Shown here: piece after piece, positions 27,395 to 35,984 of the stretch
How the letters are laid out: each line of letters opens with the position of its first letter
How positions within the stretch are numbered: position 1 is the stretch's first letter
The notes under the pieces: model-generated
The model's input: only the letters and a program-made list of their open reading frames with translations
Databases searched by the model: none
Told to the model about the DNA's origin: nothing
Translations under genes and position numbers: made by a program
DNA from: Agrobacterium tumefaciens
GTDB lineage: Bacteria > Pseudomonadota > Alphaproteobacteria > Rhizobiales > Rhizobiaceae
DNA length: 64,000 bases
Assembly (NCBI RefSeq): GCF_017726655.1
Contig: NZ_CP072309.1
Location: forward strand, 62,001-126,000
Direction: 5' to 3'

Positions 27395-28275
27395 GAGTTC
27401 CTCCGAATGCGCAGCAGCTGAAACTGGAGAATGGAAACGATCATGATCAGCAGGAACAGCACGGTCGCGACAGCGGAGGCATAACCGCCATTGTTGAGCT
27501 GGAAGGCTTCACGATAGACTTTGAGCAGAAGCACGAAGCTGGAGTTGAAGGGTCCGCCGCCGCTGAGCAGATAAATCTGATCGAATATCTTTAATTGCAG
27601 GATCAATTGCAGAGTGAGCACGAGAGCCGTCACAGGCCAGAGAAGCGGCCAAGTCACCCGCCAGAAGCGCTGCCAGGTTGTCGCACCATCGAGCGAGGCG
27701 GCCTCGTAAAGCTCGGTGGGAATATTGCGCAACCCAGCAATGAACAGCAGCACGTTGAAGCCATTCGTCCACCAGATGGTCACGACGGCGACCATCGGCA
27801 TGACCCAGTACGGGTTCTTGAAGACCGCGACCGGCTTTCCGGCAATCAGCGAAATGACAGGCTGCAGAATGCCGAACTGCAGATCGAGCATCCATGCCCA
27901 GATTTCGGTCACGACCGATACGGGCAGCACATAGGGCAGGAAAAACAGGCTCATGGCAATTGTCTGCTTGACGCCCGAAAGGCGGCTGACGGCGAGCGCT
28001 ATCATCAGGGCGATGACGGTCGTCGGCACGACGGTCAGAAGCACGAAATAGCCGTTATTCTTCAGCGAGGTTACGAAGAGCTTGTCGCTCAGCAGCTTGG
28101 TGTAGTTGGCCAGCCCAACCCAGTTTCCGTCACCGATCAGCGGCGCATCTGTGAAACTCATGCGCACCATTTCAATCAGCGGATAAAGGAAAAAGGTGGC
28201 GAAGACCACGATGAACGGCGTCACCATCGACAGCGCGATCAGCGATTTCTTGCGCCGGTTTTCAATCATTGCCAT
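27391..28275 (-). CDS. Sugar ABC transporter permease, MalF-type
   Basis: A 294-aa inner-membrane subunit with six helices and the EAA loop Tyr-Glu-Ala-Ala-Ser-Leu-Asp-Gly-Ala-Thr-Thr-Trp-Gln. It also has the Phe-Asp-Gln-Ile-Tyr-Leu-Leu-Ser-Gly-Gly-Gly-Pro segment typical of CUT1 MalF/UgpA-like proteins. I chose the start at 28275 (CCGGAGAC upstream) over the longer frame at 28296. It forms the heterodimeric channel with the downstream permease. Confidence 0.9.
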   Translation of the reverse strand: MAMIENRRKKSLIALSMVTPFIVVFATFFLYPLIEMVRMSFTDAPLIGDGNWVGLANYTKLLSDKLFVTSLKNNGYFVLLTVVPTTVIALMIALAVSRLSGVKQTIAMSLFFLPYVLPVSVVTEIWAWMLDLQFGILQPVISLIAGKPVAVFKNPYWVMPMVAVVTIWWTNGFNVLLFIAGLRNIPTELYEAASLDGATTWQRFWRVTWPLLWPVTALVLTLQLILQLKIFDQIYLLSGGGPFNSSFVLLLKVYREAFQLNNGGYASAVATVLFLLIMIVSILQFQLLRIRRNS

Positions 28276-28342
28276 GGACTGTCTCCGGAACTTCACGCAT
28301 TGCAGGCGCCCCCCGGCCAGAGACCGGAGGGCTGGTATCCTG

Positions 28343-29617
28343 TCACTTCAGCTTGCTTTGCAGCTCTTCCTTGATCTGCGCCACCGCATCCGCACCGCTC
28401 ATGAAGCCCTGGATGGCGGGAGCAATGACGTTGAGCGCCGCATCATAGGCGGGCGAGGCAACACCGGTGATCGTGGTTTTCGGATCAAATACTGCCGCTT
28501 CCGCAAGAGATGCATAGGTCGCATTCGGCTGCATCGCCTTGTAGTCGCTGCCTTCGGTGATGGACTTATAGGCCGGGATATGGCCCGCATCCGCCCAGCT
28601 GATGGCATGTTTTTCCATCCAGCCGATCACTTTCATGACGGCGGCGCGCTTCTCACCCGAAACGGTCTTGTCGCCCTGGTTGGGAATGGCAAAGGCGTGT
28701 GAATCCGCCCATGTGGCGCGTTTCCCCATGAAGGGCGGAACCTCGACCGCACTCCATTTGAAGCCCAGCTTGTTGTTCTTTTCCAGATCCTTGTAGGTCG
28801 GCACTTCCCAGACGCCGTTTAGCTGGAAGGCGGATTTTCCGGCGGAGAAGAGCGCAACCGAGGCGGGATATTCCGCCTGCTCCGGCGCCCATCCGTTTTC
28901 ACGCCATTTCGACATGGTGTCGATGGCCTTGGCGGCCTTTTCGGCATTGTCGCCAGCAAGCACCTCGCCATTGGTGACGAGCTCGCCGCCCTGCTGCGAG
29001 AAGAGGGTGTAGAAGACACGCCAGACCCCGGCTTCGCCGCCGGATTGGTAGGTCACCGGCGTCTCAACGCCATTCTCCTTCGCCCAGGCCAGCGCCTTCT
29101 CAAAGTCATCCATCGTCTTGATGCCGGTCAACTTGCCTTCGGCGTCGATATAGGGCGACCCTTTGAGAAGATCGGCATTGTAATAAAGAATAAGCGCGTG
29201 AATATCGAAAGGCACGGCATAGAGCTTGCCGTCATGGGTCGCCGCCTCAAGCGGTGCGGTGAAGAAATCATCTTTCTTCAGGCCGGCATCTTCGAGGTCC
29301 TTGTCGGTAATCTCGCTCAGCACCTTTTCCTGCAGCGCCAGCGGCGCACGGGAAAGGTGGTAGGTCATGACATCGGGCCCCTCACCGACGGCAGAAGCGG
29401 TCCGCACCTTGGTGTAGAAGGGCACGCCCCATTCAAGCGTTGTTCCCTTCACCTGGATATCCGGATGTTCCTTGTTGAAGGCATCGATCAGCGCCTTCAT
29501 GCGCACGCCGTCGCCGCCGGACAGAAAGTCCCACCAGACGATATCCTGTTTGGCCAGCGCCGGCAGGGCGGTCAAACCCAAAACCGTGCCCACAAGCAAT
29601 GTCTTGATCAGTCGCAT
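28343..29617 (-). CDS. Sugar-binding protein of the arabinoside-type ABC transporter
   Basis: A 424-aa periplasmic binding protein. A Sec signal ends Leu-Pro-Ala-Leu-Ala-Lys. The mature protein has the CUT1 pattern: Val-Trp-Trp-Asp-Phe-Leu at the first strand, Phe-Asn-Lys-Glu-His-Pro-Asp-Ile, and Trp-Gly-Val-Pro-Phe-Tyr-Thr-Lys. The C-terminal lobe carries a Gly-Lys-Ser-Ala-Phe-Gln-Leu-Asn-Gly-Val-Trp motif. It lies between the ATPase and permease genes of an operon led by an arabinofuranosidase. The ligand is inferred from context, not from pocket residues. Confidence 0.9.
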   Translation of the reverse strand: MRLIKTLLVGTVLGLTALPALAKQDIVWWDFLSGGDGVRMKALIDAFNKEHPDIQVKGTTLEWGVPFYTKVRTASAVGEGPDVMTYHLSRAPLALQEKVLSEITDKDLEDAGLKKDDFFTAPLEAATHDGKLYAVPFDIHALILYYNADLLKGSPYIDAEGKLTGIKTMDDFEKALAWAKENGVETPVTYQSGGEAGVWRVFYTLFSQQGGELVTNGEVLAGDNAEKAAKAIDTMSKWRENGWAPEQAEYPASVALFSAGKSAFQLNGVWEVPTYKDLEKNNKLGFKWSAVEVPPFMGKRATWADSHAFAIPNQGDKTVSGEKRAAVMKVIGWMEKHAISWADAGHIPAYKSITEGSDYKAMQPNATYASLAEAAVFDPKTTITGVASPAYDAALNVIAPAIQGFMSGADAVAQIKEELQSKLK

Positions 29618-29691
29618 CGTTCACTCCTCCCGTTATGTGGAAACACCCCTTGTAGAGGTGGTCTGCTCAATCGAAAGGCGCCTCCTCGCGC

Positions 29692-30765
29692 CTATCGCAA
29701 TCTCCTGCCCTCGCTGTCGAAGACCAGGATGTGCTCAGGCGCCGCGCTCAGCGACACGGACCGGCCATCGAGGCTCTCGCGTGAGCCCTGCCGCTGCACG
29801 ATGATTTCCTTGCCCGAGGGCGCGCGGGTGTAGAGATAGGAAACATCGCCCAGCTCCTCCGCCACCTCAACATTGACGGGCAAGGCACCCTCCTCCGTTA
29901 TCGTCAGATGCTCCGGCCGAACGCCGATTTCGACCCGCTGGCCGGCGGATACAGGCTGTGAAAGCCGTGCTTCCAGATGCTTCTGCCCGCCATCGAGCGA
30001 AATCGTCACGACGCCGTTTCGCTGTTCGACAATCTGCGCCTGTAGGAAGTTCATCGCCGGCGAGCCGATGAAGCCCGCGACGAACCGGTTATCAGGATCG
30101 TCATAAAGGGTGAGCGGTGCACCAGCCTGCTGCACCACGCCGCCCTTCAGCACGAAAATCTTGTCAGCCAGCGTCATGGCCTCCACCTGGTCATGCGTGA
30201 CATAGATCATCGTGGCGCCGAGCTTGCGGTGAAGGCGTGTCAGTTCCAGCCGCATCTGCACGCGCAATTCCGCATCGAGGTTCGAAAGCGGCTCGTCGAA
30301 AAGGAACACTTTCGGCTGCCGCACGATCGCGCGGCCAATCGCGACGCGCTGCCGCTGCCCGCCGGAAAGCTGCGAGGGTTTTTTATGCAGATGGTCTTCG
30401 AGTTGCAGGATGCGGGCAGCCTCGCCCACCCTCTCATTCACCTCGGCTTTCGGGCGGCGCGCAAGCCGCAGGCTGAAAGCCATGTTCTCAAACACGGACA
30501 GATGCGGATAGAGCGCATAGTTCTGGAACACCATGGCCACACCACGATCGGCCGGTTCGACGGCCGTGACATCACGGTCGTCGATGGCGATGCGCCCGCC
30601 GCTGGTCTCCTCAAGACCGGCGATCATGCGCAGCAGCGTGGATTTGCCACAACCGGAAGGCCCGACGAAGACCGCGAAGCTGCCGGTCGGGATTTCCATC
30701 GAGACATCCCGGATCGCCGCAAAGGACCCGAAGGACTTGGCTATATTGTTGAGACGGACACCCAT
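29692..30765 (-). CDS. Sugar ABC transporter ATPase, UgpC/MsmX-type
   Basis: A 357-aa ATPase. Walker A is Gly-Pro-Ser-Gly-Cys-Gly-Lys-Ser, the signature is Leu-Ser-Gly-Gly-Gln-Arg-Gln-Arg, and Walker B is Phe-Leu-Phe-Asp-Glu-Pro-Leu-Ser-Asn-Leu-Asp. The C-terminal OB/TOBE regulatory domain (about 245-355) contains Gly-Val-Arg-Pro-Glu-His. It lies 7 bp after the GH51 gene. It resembles the other sugar ATPase in this window (40482-41555) closely, including the conserved Pro-Ala/Lys-Met-Asn-Phe-Leu linker. Confidence 0.92.
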   Translation of the reverse strand: MGVRLNNIAKSFGSFAAIRDVSMEIPTGSFAVFVGPSGCGKSTLLRMIAGLEETSGGRIAIDDRDVTAVEPADRGVAMVFQNYALYPHLSVFENMAFSLRLARRPKAEVNERVGEAARILQLEDHLHKKPSQLSGGQRQRVAIGRAIVRQPKVFLFDEPLSNLDAELRVQMRLELTRLHRKLGATMIYVTHDQVEAMTLADKIFVLKGGVVQQAGAPLTLYDDPDNRFVAGFIGSPAMNFLQAQIVEQRNGVVTISLDGGQKHLEARLSQPVSAGQRVEIGVRPEHLTITEEGALPVNVEVAEELGDVSYLYTRAPSGKEIIVQRQGSRESLDGRSVSLSAAPEHILVFDSEGRRLR

Positions 30766-30772
30766 GGCCGCC

Positions 30773-32284
30773 TCACTGAACCTTCAGCCGCAGCACGTGA
30801 TAGGACAGCGCCGGCACGGAACCCTTCAGCGCTCCGTCTTCGACGCCAACGCCGCTGCCCGGCGTCGGCACGACGCGATCCGGCTGATCCGGCCCGTTGC
30901 CGACACGCAAGTCATATCCCGCCATGGCCAGATGCAGGTCGAGTGACGCCGACGAGAACCCGGTGAGGCTGACATCGAGATCGGCTGCCTCGGTCAAGTG
31001 CCGGTTCAACACGAACAGCGTCACCATGCCTTCGGCTTCATCATAAACCCCGGCGACATCAAGATATTTGACGTCATCGGCCGCGTTGCAATCATAAGTC
31101 GGGCAATCGACAGCAACGTTCAGCGCAACACCGCGACCATAAAGCGAGGCGAACTGATAGGGATAATAGATAGTCTGGCGCCAGGCAGGCCCGTTCTTTT
31201 CCGCCCGGATGGGGGCGATGACGTTGACGAGCTGGGCGATACAGGCGATGCGCACCCGGTCCGAACGGCGGATGAACTCGTTGAGCAGACCGGCGACAAA
31301 CAGCGCATCCTCGAAGTTGTAAGTTTCCTCCAGAAGTGCAGGCGCTTCGGGCCAGTCCCAGCTCTTGATGCGTTTGCCGTCTTCTTCGCGGATGTGATAC
31401 CAGACGTTCCATTCGTCGAAGCAGATGGACACATCGTTCTTGGCGCGCTTCTTCGCCTTCACATAATCGATGACGCCTGCAATCGTCTGAATATAGCGCC
31501 CGGTTTCCTCGATCTTGCCGAAATAGTTCAGCGTGTCGCGGCTGCTGTTGCCGAAATATTTGTGCAGCGAGATGTGATCGACATTCTCGTAGCATTCCTC
31601 CAGCACTTCGCGCTCCCATTCGGGATAGGTCGGCATGCCGTCATTGGAGCTGCCGCAGACGATCGCTTCAATGGTCGGATCGAAGCCCTTGAAAGCCTTG
31701 GCTGTTTCATTGGCGAGGCGGCCATATTCGACCGCCGTCTTGTGGCCGATCTGCCAGGGGCCGTCCATCTCGTTGCCGAGGCACCACATTTTCACGCCAT
31801 GCGGCTTTTCGGTGCCGTGGCTGCGGCGCAGGTCGCTGAGAGCAGTACCGCCTGGGAAATTCACATATTCAAGAAAGTTGCGGGCGTCATCCAGACCACG
31901 GGAGCCGAGATTGACCGCGAGCATCATCTCGATGCCGGCCATCTGCGCCCAGTCAGCAAATTCATTGATGCCGATCTGGTTGGTTTCCTTGGAGCGCCAG
32001 GCGAGGTCGAGGCGGATGGGACGCTGGTCGCGCGGGCCGATGCCGTCTTCCCAGCGATAGGCAGACACGAAGTTGCCGCCGGGGTAGCGGATGGCTGGAA
32101 TTTTTAAATCCTGAACAAACTTCAGAACGTCCTTGCGGAAGCCATTTGCATCCGCCTGCGGATGGCCGGGCTCATAGATCCCGCCATAGATCGCACGCCC
32201 CATATGTTCGATGAAGGCGGAATATAGGCGATCGTCGATACGCCCAATCCGGAAATCCCGGTGGACTGAAACCCGCGCTTTCAT
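30773..32284 (-). CDS. Alpha-L-arabinofuranosidase, GH51
   Basis: A 503-aa retaining glycosidase that releases terminal arabinofuranose from arabinan or arabinoxylan side chains. The acid/base is Glu172 (Leu-Gly-Asn-Glu-Met-Asp-Gly-Pro-Trp) and the nucleophile Glu291 (Cys-Phe-Asp-Glu-Trp-Asn-Val-Trp). Further hallmarks are Ile-Arg-Tyr-Pro-Gly-Gly-Asn-Phe at residues 65-72 and a C-terminal beta domain. There is no signal peptide, so it acts on imported oligosaccharides. The start at 32284 has GGGAGGAGAG upstream; the frame opens at 32308. It is the first gene of the operon whose transporter would supply the substrate. Confidence 0.95.
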   Translation of the reverse strand: MKARVSVHRDFRIGRIDDRLYSAFIEHMGRAIYGGIYEPGHPQADANGFRKDVLKFVQDLKIPAIRYPGGNFVSAYRWEDGIGPRDQRPIRLDLAWRSKETNQIGINEFADWAQMAGIEMMLAVNLGSRGLDDARNFLEYVNFPGGTALSDLRRSHGTEKPHGVKMWCLGNEMDGPWQIGHKTAVEYGRLANETAKAFKGFDPTIEAIVCGSSNDGMPTYPEWEREVLEECYENVDHISLHKYFGNSSRDTLNYFGKIEETGRYIQTIAGVIDYVKAKKRAKNDVSICFDEWNVWYHIREEDGKRIKSWDWPEAPALLEETYNFEDALFVAGLLNEFIRRSDRVRIACIAQLVNVIAPIRAEKNGPAWRQTIYYPYQFASLYGRGVALNVAVDCPTYDCNAADDVKYLDVAGVYDEAEGMVTLFVLNRHLTEAADLDVSLTGFSSASLDLHLAMAGYDLRVGNGPDQPDRVVPTPGSGVGVEDGALKGSVPALSYHVLRLKVQ

Positions 32285-32332
32285 AGGCTCTCCTCCCTGC
32301 GCATTCATATTTCAAAACATGATATAAACCAT

Positions 32333-32342
32333 ATTTATCGAT
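32333..32342. promoter_or_regulatory. Candidate operator ATTTATCGAT before the GH51 operon
   Basis: The 10-mer ATTTATCGAT lies 49 bp upstream of the GH51 start in an AT-rich 120-bp gap. The same 10-mer occurs in front of the neighbouring regulator gene at 33349-33358. The shared word makes a binding site for that regulator plausible. Confidence 0.4.
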
Positions 32343-32404
32343 ATAGTTGCCGAGGGAATTCGCGCCTGTCAACCGCGAAAATCATACTTATGAGTTTTAT
32401 GAGA

Positions 32405-33334
32405 TCAGCCGGCCGTTCGCAGCCGCAGGATAATGTCCTGATCATAATTGCCGAAACCACGACCGAAGATGTTCAGCCCGCCGGGATGTTTGGCATCGGC
32501 CTTGACCTCGATGCGTAACCGGATGGAACGGTGGCTGGCGAGATCGATATCGGCGAGCGTGACATCCGAAATGCGGGTTCCGTCGACATAGGTTCCCTGT
32601 GCGGTGATGCGCCAGGTTTTCAGCATACCGTATTGGGAGCCGGACAGTTTCCACCAGTCCGGCGTGAACGCCCCACGTTTGTCCCCAAAGTCCCCTGGCG
32701 AGGTCCAGACGCCGATTTCCTTGCCATTGACGGACAGCGTGATATCGGAGGGCCAATTGCTGTGAGTTCCCGGCACCTCGGAACTCACCTCCATCGAAAA
32801 CTCGATTTCCTCGACTTCACGGCCCTGAATCTTGGCATTATTAGGGAATTGATACTCCACGAAACCCGATGTCAGCCATAGCAGCGCCGTCTTCATCCGG
32901 TCTGGATCCATGAAAGTATCAGGCACATCGAGAAGCCCGATAATACCATCGGGCGAGCAGATGCCACAGGGCGCGGTGACAGAACTCTGGGTATAGAGGC
33001 CGAGCGGCATGGCGACCGCGATGTAATTTGAGACTACCGGCACCTCGGGTTTCCGGAAGGAAACGATCAATTCGTCGCAGGTGGCAAAGCAGATTTTTTG
33101 GCTTCCCTTACGGGCCTTGCGTGCCTCCGTCCGCAACAGCCCCGCGTCTTCGAGCACAGCCACACCGGCGGAAACGGTGGACTGCGGCAGCTCTAATTTT
33201 TGAGCAATTTCGTTGACGTTGAGGCCGCTTTGCTCATGTAGCAACTTCAATATCTGTACGCGGATCAGAGACGCAGCCGCCTTCAGAACATCGAACTCTT
33301 TTTCAGCATCAACGAGCAGGAAATTGGGCGCCAT
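32405..33334 (-). CDS. Winged-helix regulator with an unusual C-terminal beta domain
   Basis: A 309-aa transcription regulator. Residues about 15-80 form an ArsR/MarR-like winged helix (Leu-Lys-Leu-Leu-His-Glu-Gln-Ser-Gly-Leu-Asn-Val-Asn-Glu-Ile-Ala, Leu-Pro-Gln-Ser-Thr-Val-Ser). The C-terminal 220 residues are not an ordinary metal-sensing ArsR domain. They are beta-rich with several Trp and Asp-Trp-Trp-Lys segments and look like a carbohydrate-binding sandwich, which would fit sensing of an arabinoside. It lies just upstream of the GH51 operon on the same strand with its own gap, and a shared 10-mer precedes both genes. The sensor role is inference. Confidence 0.78.
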   Translation of the reverse strand: MAPNFLLVDAEKEFDVLKAAASLIRVQILKLLHEQSGLNVNEIAQKLELPQSTVSAGVAVLEDAGLLRTEARKARKGSQKICFATCDELIVSFRKPEVPVVSNYIAVAMPLGLYTQSSVTAPCGICSPDGIIGLLDVPDTFMDPDRMKTALLWLTSGFVEYQFPNNAKIQGREVEEIEFSMEVSSEVPGTHSNWPSDITLSVNGKEIGVWTSPGDFGDKRGAFTPDWWKLSGSQYGMLKTWRITAQGTYVDGTRISDVTLADIDLASHRSIRLRIEVKADAKHPGGLNIFGRGFGNYDQDIILRLRTAG

Positions 33335-33348
33335 AGTCTAATCTTCAG

Positions 33349-33358
33349 ATTTATCGAT
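33349..33358. promoter_or_regulatory. Second copy of ATTTATCGAT, before the winged-helix regulator
   Basis: Identical to the word upstream of the GH51 gene and 15 bp before this regulator's start codon, so autoregulation is possible. Confidence 0.4.
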
Positions 33359-33464
33359 CCAGATCAGAATTTCTGGCTCAAATAACCCGTACTTGTCCAG
33401 TCCTCTTTGTCATAAAGCCGGCGCAAAGGAAAGAAAGCCTCCCCACGTCGCCAGATCTCAAGGG

Positions 33465-33509
33465 AAAGGCACCGCCATGCGGCTGCGAGACCGCACGGCG
33501 GTGCCTTTT
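33465..33509 (-). terminator. Strong terminator after the orphan sugar-binding-protein gene
   Basis: AAAGGCACCGCC (33465-33476) and GGCGGTGCCTTT (33497-33508) form a perfect 12-bp stem; the loop holds a smaller GCGG/CCGC stem. T residues follow on both strands. It starts 6 bp past the stop codon of the minus-strand gene. The rest of the 180-bp gap shows nothing else clear. Confidence 0.85.
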
Positions 33510-33514
33510 CGTCG

Positions 33515-34807
33515 TCAGCCGCGCTTGCGCAGGGTCCGCGTGCCGGTGTCGACAAGATTTTGCGCTGCTTCATCCACGCTGGCGCGGCCGAAGGCGAGCG
33601 AATCGGCGATAGGACGCATCACGCCGCGGTCAAACTCATTGGCGCCGATCGGGGCGGGCTCGGGGTAGGAATCCAACTTGCCCGACAAGCTCTCAATGTA
33701 ATCCACCGTCTTGCGCTCGGTCTCATTGAGCGTCGGCAACAGGGCCTCACGCACCACCTTGGCGGGCGGCACGCCGCGCTCGACGCCGAGCACCTTGCCC
33801 GCTTCCAGATCATTGACGAAGAAGTTGATGAATTTCGCCGCCTCTTCCCCATTTGTCGAGGTGGACGAAATCGACCAGATGAGCCCTGGCCGGTAATAAT
33901 GACCGGTTGGCTTCCCCGGCCCCTCGCCCGGGAGCATACCGATGGAGAGCGTTTGCTTGTTGAGTTTCTGGTAGCCGACAAGCTGGTTGGAATAGGCAAA
34001 ACCGATGGCTGAATTGCCAAGCGTCAAGGCGTTGGACTCGATGGTATTGTCGTCACGCGTCTGGATATCGGCGGAAACGCAAAGCTTGTTCTCGCGCAGG
34101 TCCTCCCAATAGGCGAACCATTCCTTGGCGTCTTCCTTGTTAAAGCCGATGGTGCCGTCCTGGAACAGAAGCTTGCCGCGCTGACGCAGCCAGACATCGA
34201 AGACATAATGATAACGCGCGCCATAGGGCACGGCCCAATAGTTGCGTTTTGCCGGGAAGTTCTTCTTGAAATCGCGCGCCAGTTCCGCAAGCGCCTTCCA
34301 GGTGATCTGCTCCTTCGGCACAGATACGCCGCCCTCCTTCAGCGTATCGGCGTCATACATCATGCAGAAGGAATTCAGCCCGAGGCCGACGCCGTAAAGC
34401 TTGCCGTCGATGCGGCAGAGATCCACCTCGCTTTTGCCGAAGGTAGAAAGATCAAGCGACTTGCCGACGAACTGATCCAGCTCCATGCAGGCGCCTCGAC
34501 CCGAATAATCGGCAATGGTGGAAGGCTCGAGCTGGAAGATATCGGCAACGTTGCGTCCCGCCATCGACGTCGCAAGCTTGGTCCAGTAATCGGAACCGGC
34601 GATCATTTCGCCGCTCACCTCCGTCTGCGGATTGGCCTTCTGGTAAAGAGCAATGACATCGTTGGTGCGCTTGCTGCGATCGGCAGATCCCCACCATACG
34701 CAACGGAGGCGCGTGTCTGCTGCGGACGCGCGCAAGCCGCCAGCGGCAACGCCAAGGCCGGCCAGTGCCGCGGTCACCAAAAATCCACGTCTATCGATCA
34801 TTTGCAT
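33515..34807 (-). CDS. Orphan sugar ABC transporter binding protein
   Basis: A 430-aa periplasmic binding protein with a Tat-like signal (Asp-Arg-Arg-Gly-Phe-Leu-Val-Thr-Ala) ending Ala-Ser-Ala-Ala. It has a CUT1 fold: Cys-Val-Trp-Trp-Gly-Ser near the start of the mature part, then Asn-Pro-Gln-Thr-Glu-Val, and Ile-Asp-Gly-Lys-Leu-Tyr-Gly-Val. No permease or ATPase gene is adjacent. It is clearly paralogous to the binding protein at 43470-44759: both contain Gly-Tyr-Gln-Lys-Leu-Asn-Lys and Gly-Val-Glu-Arg-Gly-Val-Pro. It is divergent from a LacI regulator, so it is probably induced by that regulator's ligand and may use the 40482-43463 transporter. Confidence 0.88.
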   Translation of the reverse strand: MQMIDRRGFLVTAALAGLGVAAGGLRASAADTRLRCVWWGSADRSKRTNDVIALYQKANPQTEVSGEMIAGSDYWTKLATSMAGRNVADIFQLEPSTIADYSGRGACMELDQFVGKSLDLSTFGKSEVDLCRIDGKLYGVGLGLNSFCMMYDADTLKEGGVSVPKEQITWKALAELARDFKKNFPAKRNYWAVPYGARYHYVFDVWLRQRGKLLFQDGTIGFNKEDAKEWFAYWEDLRENKLCVSADIQTRDDNTIESNALTLGNSAIGFAYSNQLVGYQKLNKQTLSIGMLPGEGPGKPTGHYYRPGLIWSISSTSTNGEEAAKFINFFVNDLEAGKVLGVERGVPPAKVVREALLPTLNETERKTVDYIESLSGKLDSYPEPAPIGANEFDRGVMRPIADSLAFGRASVDEAAQNLVDTGTRTLRKRG

Positions 34808-34919
34808 CTGCTCCTCCCGCGTTTTGCAAATTTTTCAAGAACGGCTTAATTTCTTGCAATTTTTCTTTCGTTGCAATATTTGCATGACAAATGATTTTTT
34901 TGCAAGCGCAGGAGACGAT
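34808..34919. promoter_or_regulatory. Divergent promoter with four TTGCAA half-sites
   Basis: The self-complementary word TTGCAA occurs at 34824, 34854, 34871 and 34900 (first bases), in an AT-rich 112-bp gap between the binding-protein gene and the divergent lacI-type gene. Spacings are 30, 17 and 29 bp. This is an array likely to bind the LacI protein and control both directions. Confidence 0.6.
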
Positions 34920-35984
34920 ATGAACGATACGCCCGACATCAGCCGTCCGCGTCAGTCGGATATCGCCCAACGCGCTGGCGTCTCCATCAGCACTGTCTCG
35001 CGCGTTCTGGCTGGCGAAAAAGGAATAAGCGCATCGATCCAGACCAAGGTTCTGGGCGTTGCGGCGGAGCTCGGCTATCCCCTGCGACCGGCGATGAACC
35101 AGGCAACCGGTGTGCCGCTGGAAGGCAAGACAATTCTTGCGCTCATGTCCGCGGGAAGGGCAACGGGCGATATCGGCGCTTTTTACCACGACATTTTCGA
35201 TACGTTGCGAAGCCTTGCGCAGACGGACGGATTCGAACTCGATATCAGGCTTTTACACCAGAAGCAGATTGACGACGCGCTGATCCAGCGGGTTTGCGAG
35301 GTGGACGGCCTCCTCGCCATCGGCCTCGATCCTGAGGAGGAGATCATCCACCGCATCACGCAGGGCGTCGTGCAACCGGTTCTGGTCAACAGCGCCGATC
35401 CCGCCATGGCCCTCGATTGCGTCTCGCCTTCGAATTTTTACGGGGGTGCGCTGGCAGCGCGAAGGCTACTGGAACTGGGGCATCGCAAGGTCGCCTATAT
35501 AGGCCCACATCATCGCCACACCATCAGGGAGCGTATGCGCGGCTTCCGACAGACGATTCTTGAGGAAGAGGGAGCGACCTATGAGGAGTTCCTGCTTTCG
35601 ACGGCGGATAGCGGCTTCGGGCAGGCCGGCGATGCGGTTCGTCAGCTGCTGGCCAAGAACCCTGAGTTGACAGGCCTATTCTGCATGAATGACGCCATTG
35701 CCCTTGGTGCGCTGGGCGCAGCGCAGGAGCTTGGCCTCGGCGTGCCCGAGGATCTTTCCATCATCGGTTTCGACGACCTTCCTTTTGCCGAACTCTCCAC
35801 GCCGCGTCTCAGTACGATCCGGGTCGACCGCCGCGAGATCGCCCGCGAAGCGGTTGACCTGTTGCGGCGGCGTCTGACCGAGCCTTCCGCCAACGCCCGT
35901 CAGGTGCAGCTCGGCGTTCATCTTGTCGAGGGGCAAACCGCAGGCAAGGCGAAAGTGACGCGGAAGGCAACACGTGATGCATGA
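34920..35984 (+). CDS. LacI-family transcription regulator
   Basis: A 354-aa repressor. The N-terminal helix-turn-helix and hinge read Ser-Asp-Ile-Ala-Gln-Arg-Ala-Gly-Val-Ser-Ile-Ser-Thr-Val-Ser-Arg-Val-Leu-Ala, followed by a periplasmic-binding-protein-like sensor domain with Gly-Phe-Asp-Asp-Leu-Pro-Phe-Ala near the C-terminus. The ATG at 34920 has GCAGGAGA upstream; the longer open frame to 34653 runs antisense through the divergent gene and is rejected. It is the first gene of a plus-strand cluster, overlapping the DUF2264 gene. The effector is probably a sugar or acid from that pathway. Confidence 0.93.
   Translation: MNDTPDISRPRQSDIAQRAGVSISTVSRVLAGEKGISASIQTKVLGVAAELGYPLRPAMNQATGVPLEGKTILALMSAGRATGDIGAFYHDIFDTLRSLAQTDGFELDIRLLHQKQIDDALIQRVCEVDGLLAIGLDPEEEIIHRITQGVVQPVLVNSADPAMALDCVSPSNFYGGALAARRLLELGHRKVAYIGPHHRHTIRERMRGFRQTILEEEGATYEEFLLSTADSGFGQAGDAVRQLLAKNPELTGLFCMNDAIALGALGAAQELGLGVPEDLSIIGFDDLPFAELSTPRLSTIRVDRREIAREAVDLLRRRLTEPSANARQVQLGVHLVEGQTAGKAKVTRKATRDA

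Noticed and set aside
34653..34919. N-terminal extension of the lacI-type frame
   Set aside because: It overlaps the divergent binding-protein gene and the promoter array; the ATG at 34920 has a good ribosome site.
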